Shown here piece by piece: positions 63,740 through 64,000 of a DNA stretch of 64,000 nt (the stretch's first letter is position 1; the number at the start of each line of letters is the position of its first letter). Location of the stretch: positions 372,001 through 436,000 of the forward strand of contig CAOLHI010000960.1 in the NCBI GenBank assembly GCA_948474755.1, given 5' to 3'. Both the position numbers and the translations under genes were made by a program. Under the pieces are notes generated by a model, which was given only the letters and a program-made list of their open reading frames with translations, had not been told where the DNA came from and made no database searches. This DNA is from Ctenosaura bakeri (lineage: Eukaryota > Chordata > Lepidosauria > Squamata > Iguanidae).

Positions 63740-64000
63740 GGCTCACGCCAAAGAGCCTCGGGGTTCCTATTCATGCGCTCGCGCGCACTTCTTTTTCCAC
63801 GCCGCTCTGAAGGGCGCAGGAGCCTCGGCCAGGGGAGGGGTGGAGGGGGCGAGCCGTCAAACGCCCCACGCTGCAGCGATCAATCCTCCTCGGCCGGCCA
63901 CGCCCCCGCCCCGCCCCGCCCCGCCCCGCTTAAAGGACCAGCCGCCCCTCCCGCGAGAGCCCCGTCTCCATTCATTCCTTCGCGGCCGAGCCAATTGCGC
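63740..64000 (+). promoter_or_regulatory. CpG-rich promoter of a gene at the right edge
   Basis: The last ~260 bases change sharply to GC- and CpG-rich sequence (GCGCTCGCGCGC, CGGCCGGCCACGCCC). A run of overlapping GC boxes (CCCCGCCCCGCCCCGCCCCG) spans 63905-63929, followed at once by a TATA-like CTTAAAGG (63929-63936). About 30 bases downstream is TCTCCATTCATTC, a suitable start region. The order GC boxes, TATA-like, start points to transcription to the right, off the window. The gene is not identifiable: no start codon with a convincing frame is visible before the end. Confidence 0.65.

Overview
This is a stretch of vertebrate nuclear DNA, most likely from a squamate reptile. An iguanian lizard is my best guess, but a snake cannot be excluded. 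The evidence is the mix of repeats: CR1 LINEs ending in (ATTCTATG)n, a BovB (RTE) remnant, L1 and L2 remnants, SINEs whose tail resembles the BovB 3' end, a 5S-rRNA-headed SINE, a SPIN-like hAT transposon and very many non-autonomous DNA transposons. I see no convincing host protein-coding exon. Every open frame whose product I recognise belongs to a LINE. The last ~250 bases are a CpG-rich, GC-box-rich promoter with a TATA-like box, so a gene probably starts at or just beyond the right edge, reading rightward.

Layout. 1-6 kb: SPIN-like element, L1 3' end, and a BovB fragment split by a CR1. 5-15 kb: L2 pieces, five copies of the palindromic MITE clan and a Tigger-like element that holds a CR1 3' end, which in turn holds a solo LTR and a MITE. 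15.5-17.3 kb: the youngest-looking CR1, with a 504-codon reverse-transcriptase frame. 17-25 kb: small DNA transposons and relatively repeat-poor DNA. 25-35 kb: a second young CR1, two SINEs side by side, more MITEs, and CR1 inserted in CR1. 36-46 kb: an L1-like insertion with a 15-bp target duplication, L2 interrupted by CR1, Tigger-like DNA interrupted by CR1, and a head-to-head CR1 pair. 46.7-48.4 kb: a hAT element with an exact 8-bp duplication, filled with SINEs and MITEs. 48.8-64 kb: Tigger-like, GC-rich hAT, L2, CR1 and palindromic elements, then the promoter.

The main story is a dense community of non-autonomous DNA transposons. (1) About eighteen copies or fragments of a ~130-220 bp, almost fully palindromic MITE with GGCC termini lie next to 3-bp duplications (CAA, TAA, TAT, CTG, TCT, TTG, ATA). 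Five longer elements of ~360-710 bp share its termini. (2) Several hAT families are bounded by exact or near-exact 8-bp duplications. (3) A Tigger-like family flanked by TA carries strings of internal hairpins. (4) A second palindromic, hAT-like family recurs at least six times. None of these contains a transposase frame here, so all depend on enzymes encoded elsewhere. Nesting gives a partial relative age order.

Throughout, family names rest on remembered consensus features and on within-window comparison, not on a database search. Element edges are good to a few bases where a duplication is quoted and to tens of bases otherwise.
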